Assembly (NCBI RefSeq): GCF_900497805.2
Contig: NW_020946557.1
Location: 993,532 to 1,057,531 of the forward strand
Direction: 5' to 3'
Origin: Vombatus ursinus
Taxonomy: Eukaryota > Chordata > Mammalia > Diprotodontia > Vombatidae
Length of the DNA stretch: 64,000 bases
The translations under genes and the position numbers were made by a program. Under the pieces are notes generated by a model that was given only the letters and a program-made list of their open reading frames with translations, was not told where the DNA came from and searched no databases. Shown in pieces: positions 30,917 to 40,685 of the stretch. Positions within the stretch are counted from its first letter, which is position 1. Each line of letters starts with the position of its first letter.

Positions 30917-31050
30917 TCCTTGTATCAGTCAATCAACAAGTATTTATTAAGTGTTTACTATATGCTAGACACTGTGCTAGGTACTGGGGATGCAAAGACA
31001 AAAGCAAATTAGGCCCTGCCCTTGAGAAGCTTACATTCTATCGTAGGGAC
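30917..31050 (-). mobile_element. L2 3' tail, antisense
   Basis: 'caatcaacaagtatttattaagtgtttactatatgctagacactgtgctaggtactgggg' pattern and 'cccttgagaagcttacattct' are the reversed L2 end. The 200 bases before it are unassigned. Confidence 0.85.
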
Positions 31051-31308
31051 TGAACCCTTTGAGTCTATTGCCAGTAGTGATGTGACTGGGATAATCCAGG
31101 AGGCATGGCATAGAGAGAAGGCCCATGATTTATTTCTAAATTTTTATCTTATTTTTATTGATTTATTTTGTTTTTTTATCACATTTATTTCAAAGTATGT
31201 CCCTCTTCCATGCCCTACTTCCTGAAAATTATCTCTTGTAACAAAGAACAAGGGGGAAAAAGCTGTCTAGCAAAACTAAACAATACATCAACCGTGTTTG
31301 AAAATGCC

Positions 31309-31533
31309 ACACCATGGCTTTGGTATCAGGAAGACCTAAGTTTGAATTCTGTCTCAGACACTTCATAGTTGTGTGACCCTGGGCAAGGCCCTTAACCTCT
31401 CTTAGTCTCAGTTTTTTCATCTCTACAATTTGGATGATAATAATTGCATCAATTTCACAGGGTTATCATAAGAATCAAACGAGATAATATGTGTAAGTGC
31501 TTTGGAAAGTTTAAAGTACCATATGAATGCTAC
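31309..31533 (+). mobile_element. MIR-type SINE inside L1
   Basis: 'tttggtatcaggaagacctaagtttgaattctg', 'gttgtgtgaccctgggcaaggccc', 'gttatcataagaatcaaacgagataatatg' and tail 'ggaaagtttaaagtaccatatgaatgc'. Confidence 0.88.
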
Positions 31534-31577
31534 TGATGATGATAATGATGATGGTGATGATGATGATGATGATGATG
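31534..31577. repeat. (GAT)n microsatellite
   Basis: About 14 imperfect GAT units grown from the 3' end of the MIR, at its junction with the L1 host. Confidence 0.95.
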
Positions 31578-31989
31578 TTCACCCTTGTGTACTAAAGGGA
31601 GGGAGGTGCATTTTCTTAACTTTTTTCTTGGGTCAAGTTTAATCATTTAAATTACATAGCCTTCAGGTTCCTTTTATTTACTTATTTTTTGTTTGCTTGT
31701 TTGTTTTTTGTTTACATTATTAAAGTCATTGTATACATCATTTTTCTGATTCTGCTGACTTCCTTTACATCAATGAATATGCCTTCCTATGAACCTCTGA
31801 ATTCTTCTGATTTGTCACTTTTCATGGCATTGTAATATGCCGTTACATTTTTGTGCCACAATTTGCTTAGCCATCCCTCAAATGATGCACTTTGTGATTT
31901 ATTAAAGTATTAATGCCAGGAAGGATGTCTGGATAGGAAGATCTATCTTAATCAATAATGATTAATTATTAATTAAGTAGTCTCCCCCA

Positions 31990-32355
31990 GTCAATCAATA
32001 AAACTTTATTAAATGCTTACTATGTACCAGGCACTCTGCTAAGTGCTAGGCACAAAAAGAAGCAAAAGACAGTCCCTGCCCTCAAGAAGCTTACAATCTA
32101 CTGGGGGAGGCAACATGGAAACAAATATATACAAAGTAAGATATCATACAGGATAAATAGGAAATGATTAACAGAGGAAAGGCACTAGAGTTAGAGGGGT
32201 TAGGGAAGGCTTCCTGTAGCAGGTGAGATTTTAGTTTGAACTTAAAGGAAGCCAGGGAGGTCAGCAGTCAGAATGGAGGAGCATGGAGGATAACCAAAGA
32301 GAATGCCCAGAGTGGAGAGATGGGAACATCTTGTTTGTCCAATGGGAGAGTAAAG
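31990..32355 (-). mobile_element. L2 LINE 3' UTR, antisense
   Basis: 'aatcaataaaactttattaaatgcttactatgtaccaggcactc', 'cctgccctcaagaagcttacaatctactggggg', 'ggcttcctgtagcaggtgagattttag'. Extends about 365 bases into the L2 body. Confidence 0.9.
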
Positions 32356-32359
32356 TATT

Positions 32360-33395
32360 TACTGTGTTGGGACTTGGTTCCTAGAAATCTATTCCGCTTT
32401 GCATAGGACAGACTTATGATGAATGCTGTTAATAAATTAATCTTCACACGTGTGAGTTTCTTGCAGATATTTGAATTTTAAAGAAAACTTTCTGCTTTGC
32501 TTTTGGAGGATGTCTAGAGCCACCAGGAGATTAAAATTTTCTAGAAATCCTCTGCTATTAAAAGTTAAGATAAGGCACTACTCTTTCCTATGAAATTGAA
32601 GCAGCAGTCTTTAGTTTTTCCTTTTTAGAATTGATTTTGATTAGAGGAATGAGCTCTGGGGCAGAAGGATTGGTTCTGTTGAACTTGTTCTGTATAATAC
32701 TTAGCTTAGTATATTGTACCAGGTGGTGCCTAATTAGTATTGTTTGATGTTGAACCAAGAAGAAAGGTCCCTTCCCTCAATTTCTTTAGCCTTCATCCAA
32801 TCATCTGCCAGTTTAAAGTCCTCATCTTTTCCTAGACACCTTGTCTTTATTTCAGCTTTCAATGTGCCCATTTCCCATCCCAGGCTCACTGCCAAGCTCT
32901 CCTTTGTTTCTTCCCTGGCCTTCAGTCAAGTCTTCAATTCTCTGCAAGAACTTTTTCCTTCTGTCCTCCCATCTTTCACTCTCTTCCTTCTGTTTTGTCA
33001 GCTTTCCCGCATTATCCTTTTGGCTTTACTCTTTGCTCTTCCTGCCAGCCCATCTTTATTATTTTCCCGCCTCTTTTCCCATTTCCTCTATCCCTCATTT
33101 TCTACATCACCATGTTTTCTGTGTTAGTAGGCTCTTAATGAAAGGGAAGGTGGACATTAGTGTTACCAAAAAATTAAAGTCATACTAATAGCTAAATTTG
33201 AGACAGTTTGATCTGGGTCAGCAGGCTAATTTCTTTTCAAAGGCAAACTCAGATTTCACCTTCTCAATAATACTGTCTCTTACCACCTGAAATCCTAAAT
33301 GGTCTCATTCACTGTTCTCTAAATTTTTGTGACACTTAGGATCTTTTTCGCCACATTGGCACTTAACTGCAGTTTCTTTCAGGGGGAGGGGATAT
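32360..33395. other. No gene recognised; pyrimidine-rich core
   Basis: About 1 kb. 32750-33120 is strongly C/T-rich, which alone explains the open 115- and 127-codon plus frames (rich in S, L, P and F, in two frames at once). I see no LINE or SINE landmark and no domain. Confidence 0.45.
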
Positions 33396-33404
33396 GAACC
33401 TGTG

Positions 33405-33545
33405 ATTTCATGTACTTAGGAAGCTCCCTCTACCAATGCATATTGGCAACTGTTCTTCATCTTCTTAGTCTTAGAGGGTTACCTGGGTCACTGAGAGGTT
33501 AAGAGATTTGCCCAGAGTCACATAGCCATTAGATTGAGAAGTTTA
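33405..33545 (-). mobile_element. CORE-SINE variant, antisense
   Basis: 'tgatttcatgtacttaggaagctccctctaccaatgc', 'cttagtcttagagggttacctgggtcactgagaggttaag' and 'gcccagagtcacatagcc'. This copy links the outer segment seen at 6.05 and 12.1 kb to the CORE. Confidence 0.65.
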
Positions 33546-33570
33546 TTAGAAGATGACTCCTTGAGAGGAG

Positions 33571-33592
33571 GTTTTTTTTTTTTTTTTTTTGG
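33571..33592. repeat. Poly(T) run
   Basis: About 20 uninterrupted T bases, shortly upstream of a sense L2 end. Confidence 0.95.
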
Positions 33593-33604
33593 AGGGGACT
33601 GCTT

Positions 33605-34107
33605 TTTTTTGGTATCCCCTGTGCTTAACTCAGTGGCTGGCACACAGTAATAGTTTCCTATCAAAATATAAAATCCTCCATTGTTCAAAGACCTTCATAA
33701 CCTCACACCTTCCCCCTATCCCCTACCTTTCCAGTCTTATATCTGAGACCTCCCCTCTACACATATTCTGCAATCTATTGACACTGACCTCTTCGCTTTT
33801 TCTTGAACAAGATACTGCCTATCTGCCATATCTGTAATTCTTTGTCTCCTTGTTTCCTTCAAGACCCTCCTAAAATTCCTACCTTCTCCAGGAAACCTTT
33901 CCCAATTCCCCTAAATGCTAGTTTCTTCTCCCTTTGGATTATCTCCGTTTTATTCTGTCTACAGCTTTTTCATACATAGGTTTTTGCATGCTGCCTCTCC
34001 CATTAGACTGAGAGCTCCTTGAGGTCTGTCTTTTACCTTTTTTTGTATCCCCAGTGCTTGACACAGTGCCTGACACATAGCAGACAATTAATGTTTGTTG
34101 ACTGAGT
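33605..34107 (+). mobile_element. Two adjoining L2 3' ends, sense
   Basis: 33605-33662 is a terminus ('cctgtgcttaactcagtggctggcacacag'). From 33665 a second, longer L2 runs through 'ctccaggaaacctttccc', 'cattagactgagagctccttgagg', 'gtgcttgacacagtgcctgacacatag' to 'tgtttgttgactgagtt'. Confidence 0.85.
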
Positions 34108-34182
34108 TGACACAGCCAGTTTTTGTCAGAGGGAGGATTTGAACCCAGGTCTCTGAAGTCAGGAACCATAACTGTATATATC
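34108..34182 (-). mobile_element. MIR-type SINE head fragment, antisense
   Basis: 'cacagccagtttttgtcagagggaggatttgaacccaggtctctgaagtcagg' is a reversed CORE/head; the rest is missing. 34183-34428 is unassigned. Confidence 0.65.
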
Positions 34183-34429
34183 TTTGTGTATTCAGTACAG
34201 GATACACTCAGGAAAACTTTATGATTGTTTGTGAGGGAAACACTTTCTAAATCATAAAGTGATATATAAATGCTGGTTGCCAAGGTCATCTCTTGAAGCC
34301 CTCCCCCAAAACTCTTCATTTAGAAGCTTAGGCCTCCTAATAATGAACTAAAACTTCATTAATGAAAGCAATAGCAAAGGGTATTTAAGTGGTTCACAGC
34401 ATGTACACTCACACACAGTTAGAAAGAAG

Positions 34430-34688
34430 AAAATAAGCATTTATTAAGTGCCTATTATGTGCCCCGAAAGGCACTGTCCACAAATATTATCTCATTTGAT
34501 CCTCGTATCAATCTTAAGAGGTAGGTGCTAATATTCCCCCTATTTTTGAGTTGAGGAAACTGAGGCAGAGAGCAGTTAAGTGACTTGCCCAGAGTTACAT
34601 AGCTAGGAAGTATCTGAGGTCAGATCTGAACACAAATCTTCCTGACTCCAGGCCCAGTGCTCTATCTACTTTGCCACCTTGATGCCTC
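34430..34688 (-). mobile_element. MIR-type SINE, full length, antisense
   Basis: Reversed L2-like tail ('aagcatttattaagtgcctattatgtgcc'), 'aaatattatctcatttgatcc', 'ttgaggaaactgaggcagag' and head 'gtgctctatctactttgccacc'. It is the most complete MIR of this tail type in the window. Confidence 0.9.
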
Positions 34689-34819
34689 ACAAAACTACAG
34701 TAAGGTGAAACCAGTGAACTCGGGGGCTGAGGCCTTATTCTAGACCTTCCAAAATGTCTCTGGGCTTTCAATAGAAATTTATGGTTTGGAATTGCTGACA
34801 TTGTTATGAGGATTCATGG

Positions 34820-34945
34820 GAGTCAGATTAGAGCAGGTGTGGGGAACCTGCTGCTTTAAATCCACATGGGGCCTTCTAAATCCTTAAGTGCAACCTATTG
34901 ACTGAATCCAAGTTTTATAAATCCTGGACTAGAGAATTTCCCTTG
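34820..34945. repeat. Possible hAT-type MITE fragment
   Basis: 'agcaggtgtggggaacctg', 'ggccttctaaatccttaagtgc', 'ttgactgaatccaagttttat' recall a common marsupial repeat that I associate with hAT elements. Ends and family are uncertain. Confidence 0.35.
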
Positions 34946-34949
34946 TCCC

Positions 34950-35230
34950 TTCCAATTCTATTAGAATGTAAGCTCCTTGAAGGCAGGGGCTTAATAGTCC
35001 CCACTACTGAACATAAAATACATAGCAAACCTTCATAAATTCAGGTCCATGGACTTGATTCAAGAGCCTGTGATTCTCTGCTTTTTGGTGAGGAGGACTG
35101 GACCATTGCCCACGTGTCAGGCTAGAAATCAATTATGTGGAATAACTCTTTCCCCCCATTTTCCCTGGAAGGTACGTGTTGCCTTGAAGGGTACAACTGC
35201 CCAATTATTTTTCATGGTAGTTCCACTTTG
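34950..35230 (+). repeat. Imperfect direct repeat, copy 1 (includes L2 tail)
   Basis: Starts in an L2 terminus ('attagaatgtaagctccttgaaggc') and continues into non-L2 sequence ('gagcctgtgattct', 'tgtcaggctag', 'ccctggaaggtac', 'acccaatta'-like) that is shared, in the same order, with 35785-36080. Confidence 0.65.
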
Positions 35231-35252
35231 GAGATCTTTCTCCAGGGTCATG

Positions 35253-35766
35253 TAATGGTTCTCAAACTTCTTGGTCACAGGACACCTTTACACTTGAAAA
35301 TTATCAGACTCCGAACAGCTTTTTTTGTTTGTATGGGTTATACTATCAATATTTGCCATATTAAAAATCAAAATAGATGAATTAAAAAATTATTAATTCA
35401 TTAAAATAACAATAATACAGTAATGCCATCTTAATATATATAATCTCAGTGAAAAAAAGTTTCCAAAACCAAAAAATAATTAATGAGGTGGTATCATTTT
35501 GTATATTTTTTGCAAATCTCTTTACTGTTTTGTTTAATAGAAGACAGCTAAATTCTCATATCTGCTTCTGAATTCAATCTGTTGCAATATGTTGCTTTGG
35601 TTGAATATATGAAGAAAATATAGCCCAGCAGATATGTAGATGGAAAGGAGAAGAGTAATTTAATTGGCAAATAACGTCTTAGTTTTATTATGAAAATAGT
35701 TTTGAACTCGTGGACCACTTGAAAGAATCTCTAGGATGCCCAGGGATCTTTAGTTTGAGATTATTA
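35253..35766 (+). mobile_element. hAT (Charlie-like) non-autonomous DNA transposon
   Basis: Terminal inverted repeats taatggttctcaaact (35253) and its reversed counterpart in 'tagtttgagattatta' (to 35766) match at about 12 of 16 positions. Internal text ('gtatgggttatactatcaatatttgcc', 'aatctctttactgttttgtttaatagaagacag', 'tctgcttctgaattcaatctgttgc') is that of an old mammalian hAT MITE family. The 8-base duplication is no longer clear. Confidence 0.75.
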
Positions 35767-35784
35767 TAGATTAGATTATTTCTT

Positions 35785-36080
35785 TGATCTCTACCAATTC
35801 CATTAGAATGTAAGCTCCTTGAGGGGCAGGGACATAATAGTTGCTAGTACTTAATAAAATAAGCACTTAATAAATGCTTGATTGACTGTTGTTTGAAGAG
35901 TCTGTGATTCTACATTCTTTTGGGGAAAACAGGTTCACCTGAATAAACCAGTCATGGTAGATTACCCAGGTGTCAGGCTAATAGTCACTTGTGGGGATAA
36001 TCCTCCTCTCTCTGTCTCCCTGGAAGGTACAAGTTATTCTATAGGTCATAAGACAAGTACCCAATTAATTACCTTTAATA
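35785..36080 (+). repeat. Imperfect direct repeat, copy 2 (includes L2 tail)
   Basis: Matches 34950-35230, including 'ccattagaatgtaagctccttgagg', 'gaagagtctgtgattct', 'gtgtcaggctaatag', 'ccctggaaggtacaag' and 'acccaatta'. Spacing between copies is about 835 bases. Homology stops where copy 1 meets the hAT and copy 2 meets a MIR3. Confidence 0.65.
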
Positions 36081-36190
36081 GCTGAACCTCTTTGTGCCTC
36101 AGTTTCCTTCTCTGTAAAATGAGGGGGTTGGATTCAATGACCTCTAGGTTCCTTCTAGGTTTAAATCTATGATTCCCTGATCCTATGACC
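36075..36190 (+). mobile_element. MIR3-type CORE-SINE, sense, 3' half
   Basis: 'gtgcctcagtttccttctctgtaaaatgagggggttggattcaatgacctctaggttcc' pattern: CORE end plus L3-like tail, ending 'aatctatgattcc'. Confidence 0.8.
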
Positions 36191-36985
36191 AAATGAATGA
36201 AGGACCTAATATTAGTATTGATATTAATAGCCAGCAAATTCCAACTACTTTTGCTTCTCTAGGTACAAAACAAGGACCAAAGGAGGAGGAAGGACACAAA
36301 CTACCAGCCATTCCCTTTTAGTTGTTACTTATCCAGGTAAAGAATCCAATTTGAAACTTAATCGGAAGCAAGCCAGATGGCTTTGTTTTGTAGTTGACTA
36401 TAAGAGACCAATTTTTTTCCTCTAAAACTTGAGTTCAGAAATCTTGAGCATTGCTTTCGGGAAACTCTCAGCATTTGTTTCCCTAGTGGTGAATTCTCCC
36501 AACACAAATAGGAGAAGCTGCTTACAGCAAAGAAAGAACCTGGGGTCTGGAAGATGTGCCTTCCATCTGCTGAGTTGTTTTCTGCACATGGCTCAGCTTT
36601 TTTTTTTTTTTTAACACTTGTCCAGTAACTGTGTGTAACAAGCCACTTGTGCCAAGAAGCTGACAATCAGTAGACCCAAAGATGAAGAAAATGAATTTCC
36701 TAGTGAAAATTGTAAGACAAAATTGTAGGACAAAAATGAATTTTTTACTCCTCTTGTACCTACTATTCTTTCCAGCATGCAAGATAGAAAAATCCTGGAT
36801 TTTCCAGCATTTCCAAATTAATTTTAGAAGTGAATCACAGTTCAGTGGACTATGAGGTAAATGACTCAACCTCTTGAGTTCAATATTTGCTGCCAAAAAA
36901 GTAAAGTTTTGGGGGAAAATCAGTAATTACCAAATCATTGCCATCTTCCTCCCCCCACCAAAAAAAATCTCACTCTCATAGAATC
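36191..36985. other. Unique DNA, no confirmed gene
   Basis: A poly(T) run lies at 36599-36613. A 74-base segment, 36263-36336, has acceptor- and donor-like borders (see findings) but no recognised protein. Frames at 36358-36896 on the minus strand have no domain. Confidence 0.35.
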
Positions 36986-36989
36986 TTTA

Positions 36990-37188
36990 AAAGTCTGTAA
37001 CTTATACGATCCTAGATTTAGAGCCAGAACAGAACTTAGAGGTTACTCAGTCCCTCCCCTTCATTTAACAGCAATGAGGGGACTGAAGCCCAAGAGTGAG
37101 TTAACCAAGGTTATAAAAGTAGTAAGGAACCAAGCTGAAATTTGATTTCAGATCCTAAGACTGAGTTCATAATTCTTTCTATTGTACT
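36990..37188 (-). mobile_element. MIR3-type CORE-SINE, antisense
   Basis: 'acgatcctagatttagagccagaacagaacttagaggttac', 'caatgaggggactgaagcccaagag' and 'aatttgatttcagatcctaagactg'. Confidence 0.72.
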
Positions 37189-37190
37189 TA

Positions 37191-37341
37191 CATATATATA
37201 TATGTATATGTATATATGTGTGTGTGTGTGTGTATATGTATATATGTGTGTGTGTATATGTATATATGTGTGTATATATATACATACATATATATACATA
37301 TATACATATACACACACACACACAGACACACACACACACAG

Positions 37342-37386
<45 letters not shown>
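37191..37386. repeat. Large TA/TG/CA microsatellite, self-complementary
   Basis: About 195 bases of alternating purine-pyrimidine: TA and TG units in the first half, then TA, CA and a few CAGACA units. Because TG on the left faces CA on the right, the tract can fold back on itself. Six overlapping frames here are artefacts. Confidence 0.97.
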
Positions 37387-37589
37387 GTGCTGTTCTATCT
37401 CTGGCCCTATTCCCCAGCAACTCTTGTTTCTGCTTTTTGGGGAACAAAAACAGTAGTGTTGATTAGTGGGTGCTTGGTTCTCTTGAAGGTTGGGGTCATT
37501 AGATTGAGAAGGGATCTAAGAGGTCATAAAATTCCAGAGTGGGAAAGACACAGAAACAATCTTATCTAACTCATGCCTAAAGCAAAGTG

Positions 37590-37700
37590 AATGAATGAAT
37601 GAATGAATAAGTGAGTAAATGGATGAGTATAAAAGCATTTATTAAACTCTTATTATATGCCAAGGACTATGTTAAGCACTGGGAGCATAAAAAAAAATCA
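37590..37700 (-). mobile_element. L2 3' tail with (GAAT)n, antisense
   Basis: Four to five GAAT units then 'aaaagcatttattaaactcttattatatgccaaggactatgttaagcactggg', the reversed L2 terminus with its expanded terminal repeat. Confidence 0.8.
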
Positions 37701-37840
37701 AGCAAGCAGGATAGTAAAAGAAGAAGATAGCGTAGAAAGAGGAACAAAGGTTGAAAAGGGGTGGGCTGTGAGGATACCTATCACATGTGAAGGGTTGGTT
37801 TGGAAAAGGCCAGGTAGTGGCATAGAGGCCTGGCCCTGAG

Positions 37841-38085
37841 AAGGGCAGCTAGGTAGTGAGGTAGATAGAACACTGGGCCTGGAATCAGGAAGACCTGAGT
37901 TCAAATCCAGCCTCAGACGCTTCCTCGCTGTATAACCCTGGGTAAGTCACTTCACCCTATTTGCCTCAGTTTCCTCATCTGCAAAATGAGAAGGAAATGG
38001 CAAGCCACTCCAGTATCTTTGCTCAGAAAACCCCAAATGGGGTCACAGAGAGTCAAACACAACTGAAATGACTAAACAACAATGG
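37841..38085 (+). mobile_element. Mar1 CORE-SINE, sense
   Basis: 'gggcagctaggtagtgaggtagatag', 'cactgggcctggaatcagg', 'gcaaaatgagaaggaaatggcaagccactcc' (linker short by about 9 bases) and tail 'cagagagtcaaacacaactgaaatgactaaacaac'. Confidence 0.92.
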
Positions 38086-38334
38086 TTCTGGGAAAAATAA
38101 GGAAAAAAATTCATCAATTAGGGACTGGGGTCCCAAGGGTCTGAGTCAGAGTTCTGGTGGTGAGAGGAGGAAGGCCAGAGTGCAGGAGTTTAGAAAATGC
38201 ATGGTTTAGAAATGGATCTCCACAATTACGTCCCTGATGAGTGGCCGTGTAGTCTTCACTGTAAGGACTCTAATGAGGAAAAGCACATTCTACTTTTGGT
38301 GTGCTGTAGCTGTCAGGAAGTCTTTCCTCACCTG

Positions 38335-38522
38335 AGGACCAGAGGTTGATGGAACCAGAGTTGGAAGGAACCTTAGCCCTCATCTCATCTAGTCCCTTCA
38401 TTTTATAGATGAGGTGGATGAGACCCAGAGAAGATGTGACTTGCCCAAGGTCACACTTAATAATGCCAGAGCCAGCATTTGAACCTGGTCCCTCTGACTC
38501 CACATTCAACCCAAACTTCACA
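38335..38522 (-). mobile_element. MIR3-type CORE-SINE, antisense
   Basis: 'accagagttggaaggaacc', 'catctcatctagtcccttcattttatagatgagg', 'gacttgcccaaggtcacac', 'gcatttgaacctggtccctctgactcc'. Near complete. Confidence 0.8.
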
Positions 38523-38634
38523 CTTATTTAAAGTGTGGGGAGCCCCAGTGGCAAAAGTTCCTAAACCAGTCCTTCTCCAGGTTGATCAGATTGTTAACCC
38601 TGAAGTATTTTCACAGTTAGGAACTGTGCATTGC

Positions 38635-38736
38635 ATCATAGGACCATAGATTTAGAGGGGGACAGGATCTTAAAGATTATCTAGACCAAACTTTCCATTA
38701 TATAGATGAGGGTAAATGGAAGCTAAGTAGCTTGCA
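38635..38736 (-). mobile_element. MIR3-type SINE tail and partial CORE, antisense
   Basis: 'taggaccatagatttagaggggg', 'agattatctagaccaaac' and 'tatagatgagggtaaatgg'. It is cut off by the MIR that follows in the other orientation. Confidence 0.65.
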
Positions 38737-38737
38737 T

Positions 38738-39245
38738 GATAGGGTGTTGGACTTGGGAAGACCTGAGTTCAAATCTTGCCTTAGAGACGTACTAGCTGTG
38801 TGGCCACGGGCAATTCACTTGACCTCTCTGTGCCTCAATTTCCTCATTTGTAAAATGGGAATAATAATAGCACCTACATCTTAGAGCTGTTATGAGGATC
38901 ATTGAGATAACACATGTAAAATGCTTTGTTTGTTGTCATTGTTAAGTTGTTTCAGTCATGTCAGACCCTCTTGACCCCATTTGGGGTTTTCTTAGCAAAA
39001 ATACCAGAGTGGTTTGTTATTTCCTTCTCCAGCTCATTTTACAGATGAGGAAACTGAGGCAAACAGGGGTAAGTGATTTGCCCAGGGTCACACAGTTAAT
39101 GAGAATCTGAGGCCAGATTTGAACTCAGGGAGATGAGTCTTCCTGATTCTAGGCCTGGCTCTCTATCCACTGTGCCACCTTGCTCCCTTGTAAAGGGCCT
39201 TGCAAACATTAAAATGCTACGTAAATGCTAGCTATTGTTTGTTGT
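38738..39245 (+). mobile_element. MIR-type SINE, sense, split by a Mar1
   Basis: 'agacctgagttcaaatcttgcc', 'ctagctgtgtggccacgggcaattcactt', 'aatgggaataataatagcacc', 'cacatgtaaaatgctttg' then, after the Mar1, 'tgtaaagggccttgcaaacattaaaatgctacgtaaatgctagc'. Confidence 0.9.
38929..39188 (-). mobile_element. Mar1 CORE-SINE, antisense, inside a MIR
   Basis: 'ttgttgtcattgttaagttgtttcagtc' to 'ctgtgccaccttgctccc'. Duplication tgtaaaatgctttg (38915-38928) and tgtaaagggccttg (39189-39202), 11 of 14 identical. Confidence 0.9.
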
Positions 39246-39249
39246 TGGT

Positions 39250-39930
39250 AGTGGTGGCACTAATATCAAGTGATCAGTCTAAGGTCACTTAAATAAGTAA
39301 ATCCTGGCACTGACTTTTATGTAGCCTTAGAACTCACACAGACAGATTTAAATCTAGAAAAGATTTTAGAGATCATCTAATCCAATGTTTTTTAATATTT
39401 CCATTTTTCCGAGGTCTATACTTCGAATACATATTATGAAAAGGATACATTCAGTTTCTCCTATTGGAATGAGATAGTTCAACAATCGTAAAATAACTTT
39501 TTTTCTTTCCAGCTTTAATGCCAGACACAATGCAGTGTTTGTTGTGGTAGATGCCATGTTTAAAACTACCATGTCCTTCCATTGTCCATTCCAGTTTTAA
39601 CTCACACAAACACTTGTAAATATGTTTTTAGGACTAAAAACCTGGACTAATAACAAGGCCGAATGAGTGAAAATAGTTTACCTCTAATTGTCCAGCTAAC
39701 ATCATCTGAGCTGTTCTAGCTAATTGATGCTGGGACCAAATGACAATTCCTTAGTATATACAAGAAAAGTGTGGAAGTGAAAAGACACAGCATATCATAA
39801 TAAATGCCCAATATTATTATTATTGTTGTTGTTGCTATTATCAAGTGACTTGCCTAAGGTCACTTAAGTAAGACATGGCATAAGGCATAAGACATATAAT
39901 AATCTATAGACATACAAGTTAGAAAAGAAA
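39250..39930. other. Mostly unassigned; MIR and L3-tail scraps
   Basis: 39260-39310 and 39840-39880 look like reversed CORE scraps ('aagtgacttgcctaaggtcactt'); 39345-39390 is an L3-like tail ('agaaaagattttagagatcatctaatccaa'). Nothing else recognised. Confidence 0.4.
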
Positions 39931-40685
39931 TCAATTTGTGCAAATTATTTTCCTCCTTAAGTATAATTTTCCCATCCTGATCTTCTTACAGCATCTTAAA
40001 AGAACATAAACTAAAAAAAAAAATTTAATGAACAGTTTAATGAATAGCAAGAAAATAAAATTTCTATGTACAAAGTAGAACAGGAAAAGAGGATTATGTG
40101 AGAAAACACATCTCAATTATTTAGTTTGCTTTTTGAAAAAAGCATATAATAAATTCTACATGTTACTTTCAAAGTTGTCCTGCTTTGTCTGTTTCCTTCT
40201 TAGTTCCTTCCTTTAGTTTCTCTTCTGTGCAATTAAAAAAATACTTCAATGGCCCTCTTTTCTTCTTTTCTTTGGCAACCATACTGATAGCTCTTTTTTC
40301 CTTGCCAAATCCTGGGCCCAATAAAAAAGAGCAGAACATATTTTTTTTTTGGTAGCAAATAGCATAATCAAGCAAAACAAATGCATACATTTGCAATGAA
40401 CTTGTGTAAAGTCTGATTCTGGCCCTCCGTGAATCCATTAACCCTTTATCAGAAGGCAGGGTATTATATTTCCTCATTGGTTCTCTGGAGCCGTGGTTAG
40501 TCATTACATTGATAAGTTTTTCAAAGTTGTTTTTCTTTATAATGTTATTGTTTTATTATATGAAAAGTAATCTTGTCTTTCCTCATTTCCCTCTGCTTTA
40601 GCTCATACAAGTCTTCCCAGATTTCTCTGAAACCATTCCTTTCATAATTTCTTAGGGCACAATAATATTTCATTATATTCATTTA

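Larger units (their letters stand above)
31140..31922 (-). mobile_element. L1 LINE 3' end, antisense, split by a MIR
   Basis: Reversed 3' UTR and end of ORF2. 'ctcttgtaacaaagaacaagggggaaaaagctgtctagcaaaac', then after the inserted SINE 'aaagggagggaggtgcattttc', 'cattgtatacatcatttttctgattctgctgac' and 'ttgtgccacaatttgcttagccatccctc'. The UTR type is the one at 7.9 and 62.2 kb. Confidence 0.85.

Noticed and set aside
32744-33188. Two overlapping frames of 127 and 115 codons with a membrane-like look
   Set aside because: The C/T-rich strand encodes S, L, P and F in every frame; two frames being open together argues for composition, not coding.
37111-37569. Eight overlapping frames of 65-117 codons rich in Y, I, C, V, H and T
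   Set aside because: They are translations of the TA/TG/CA microsatellite on both strands and have no protein-like composition.
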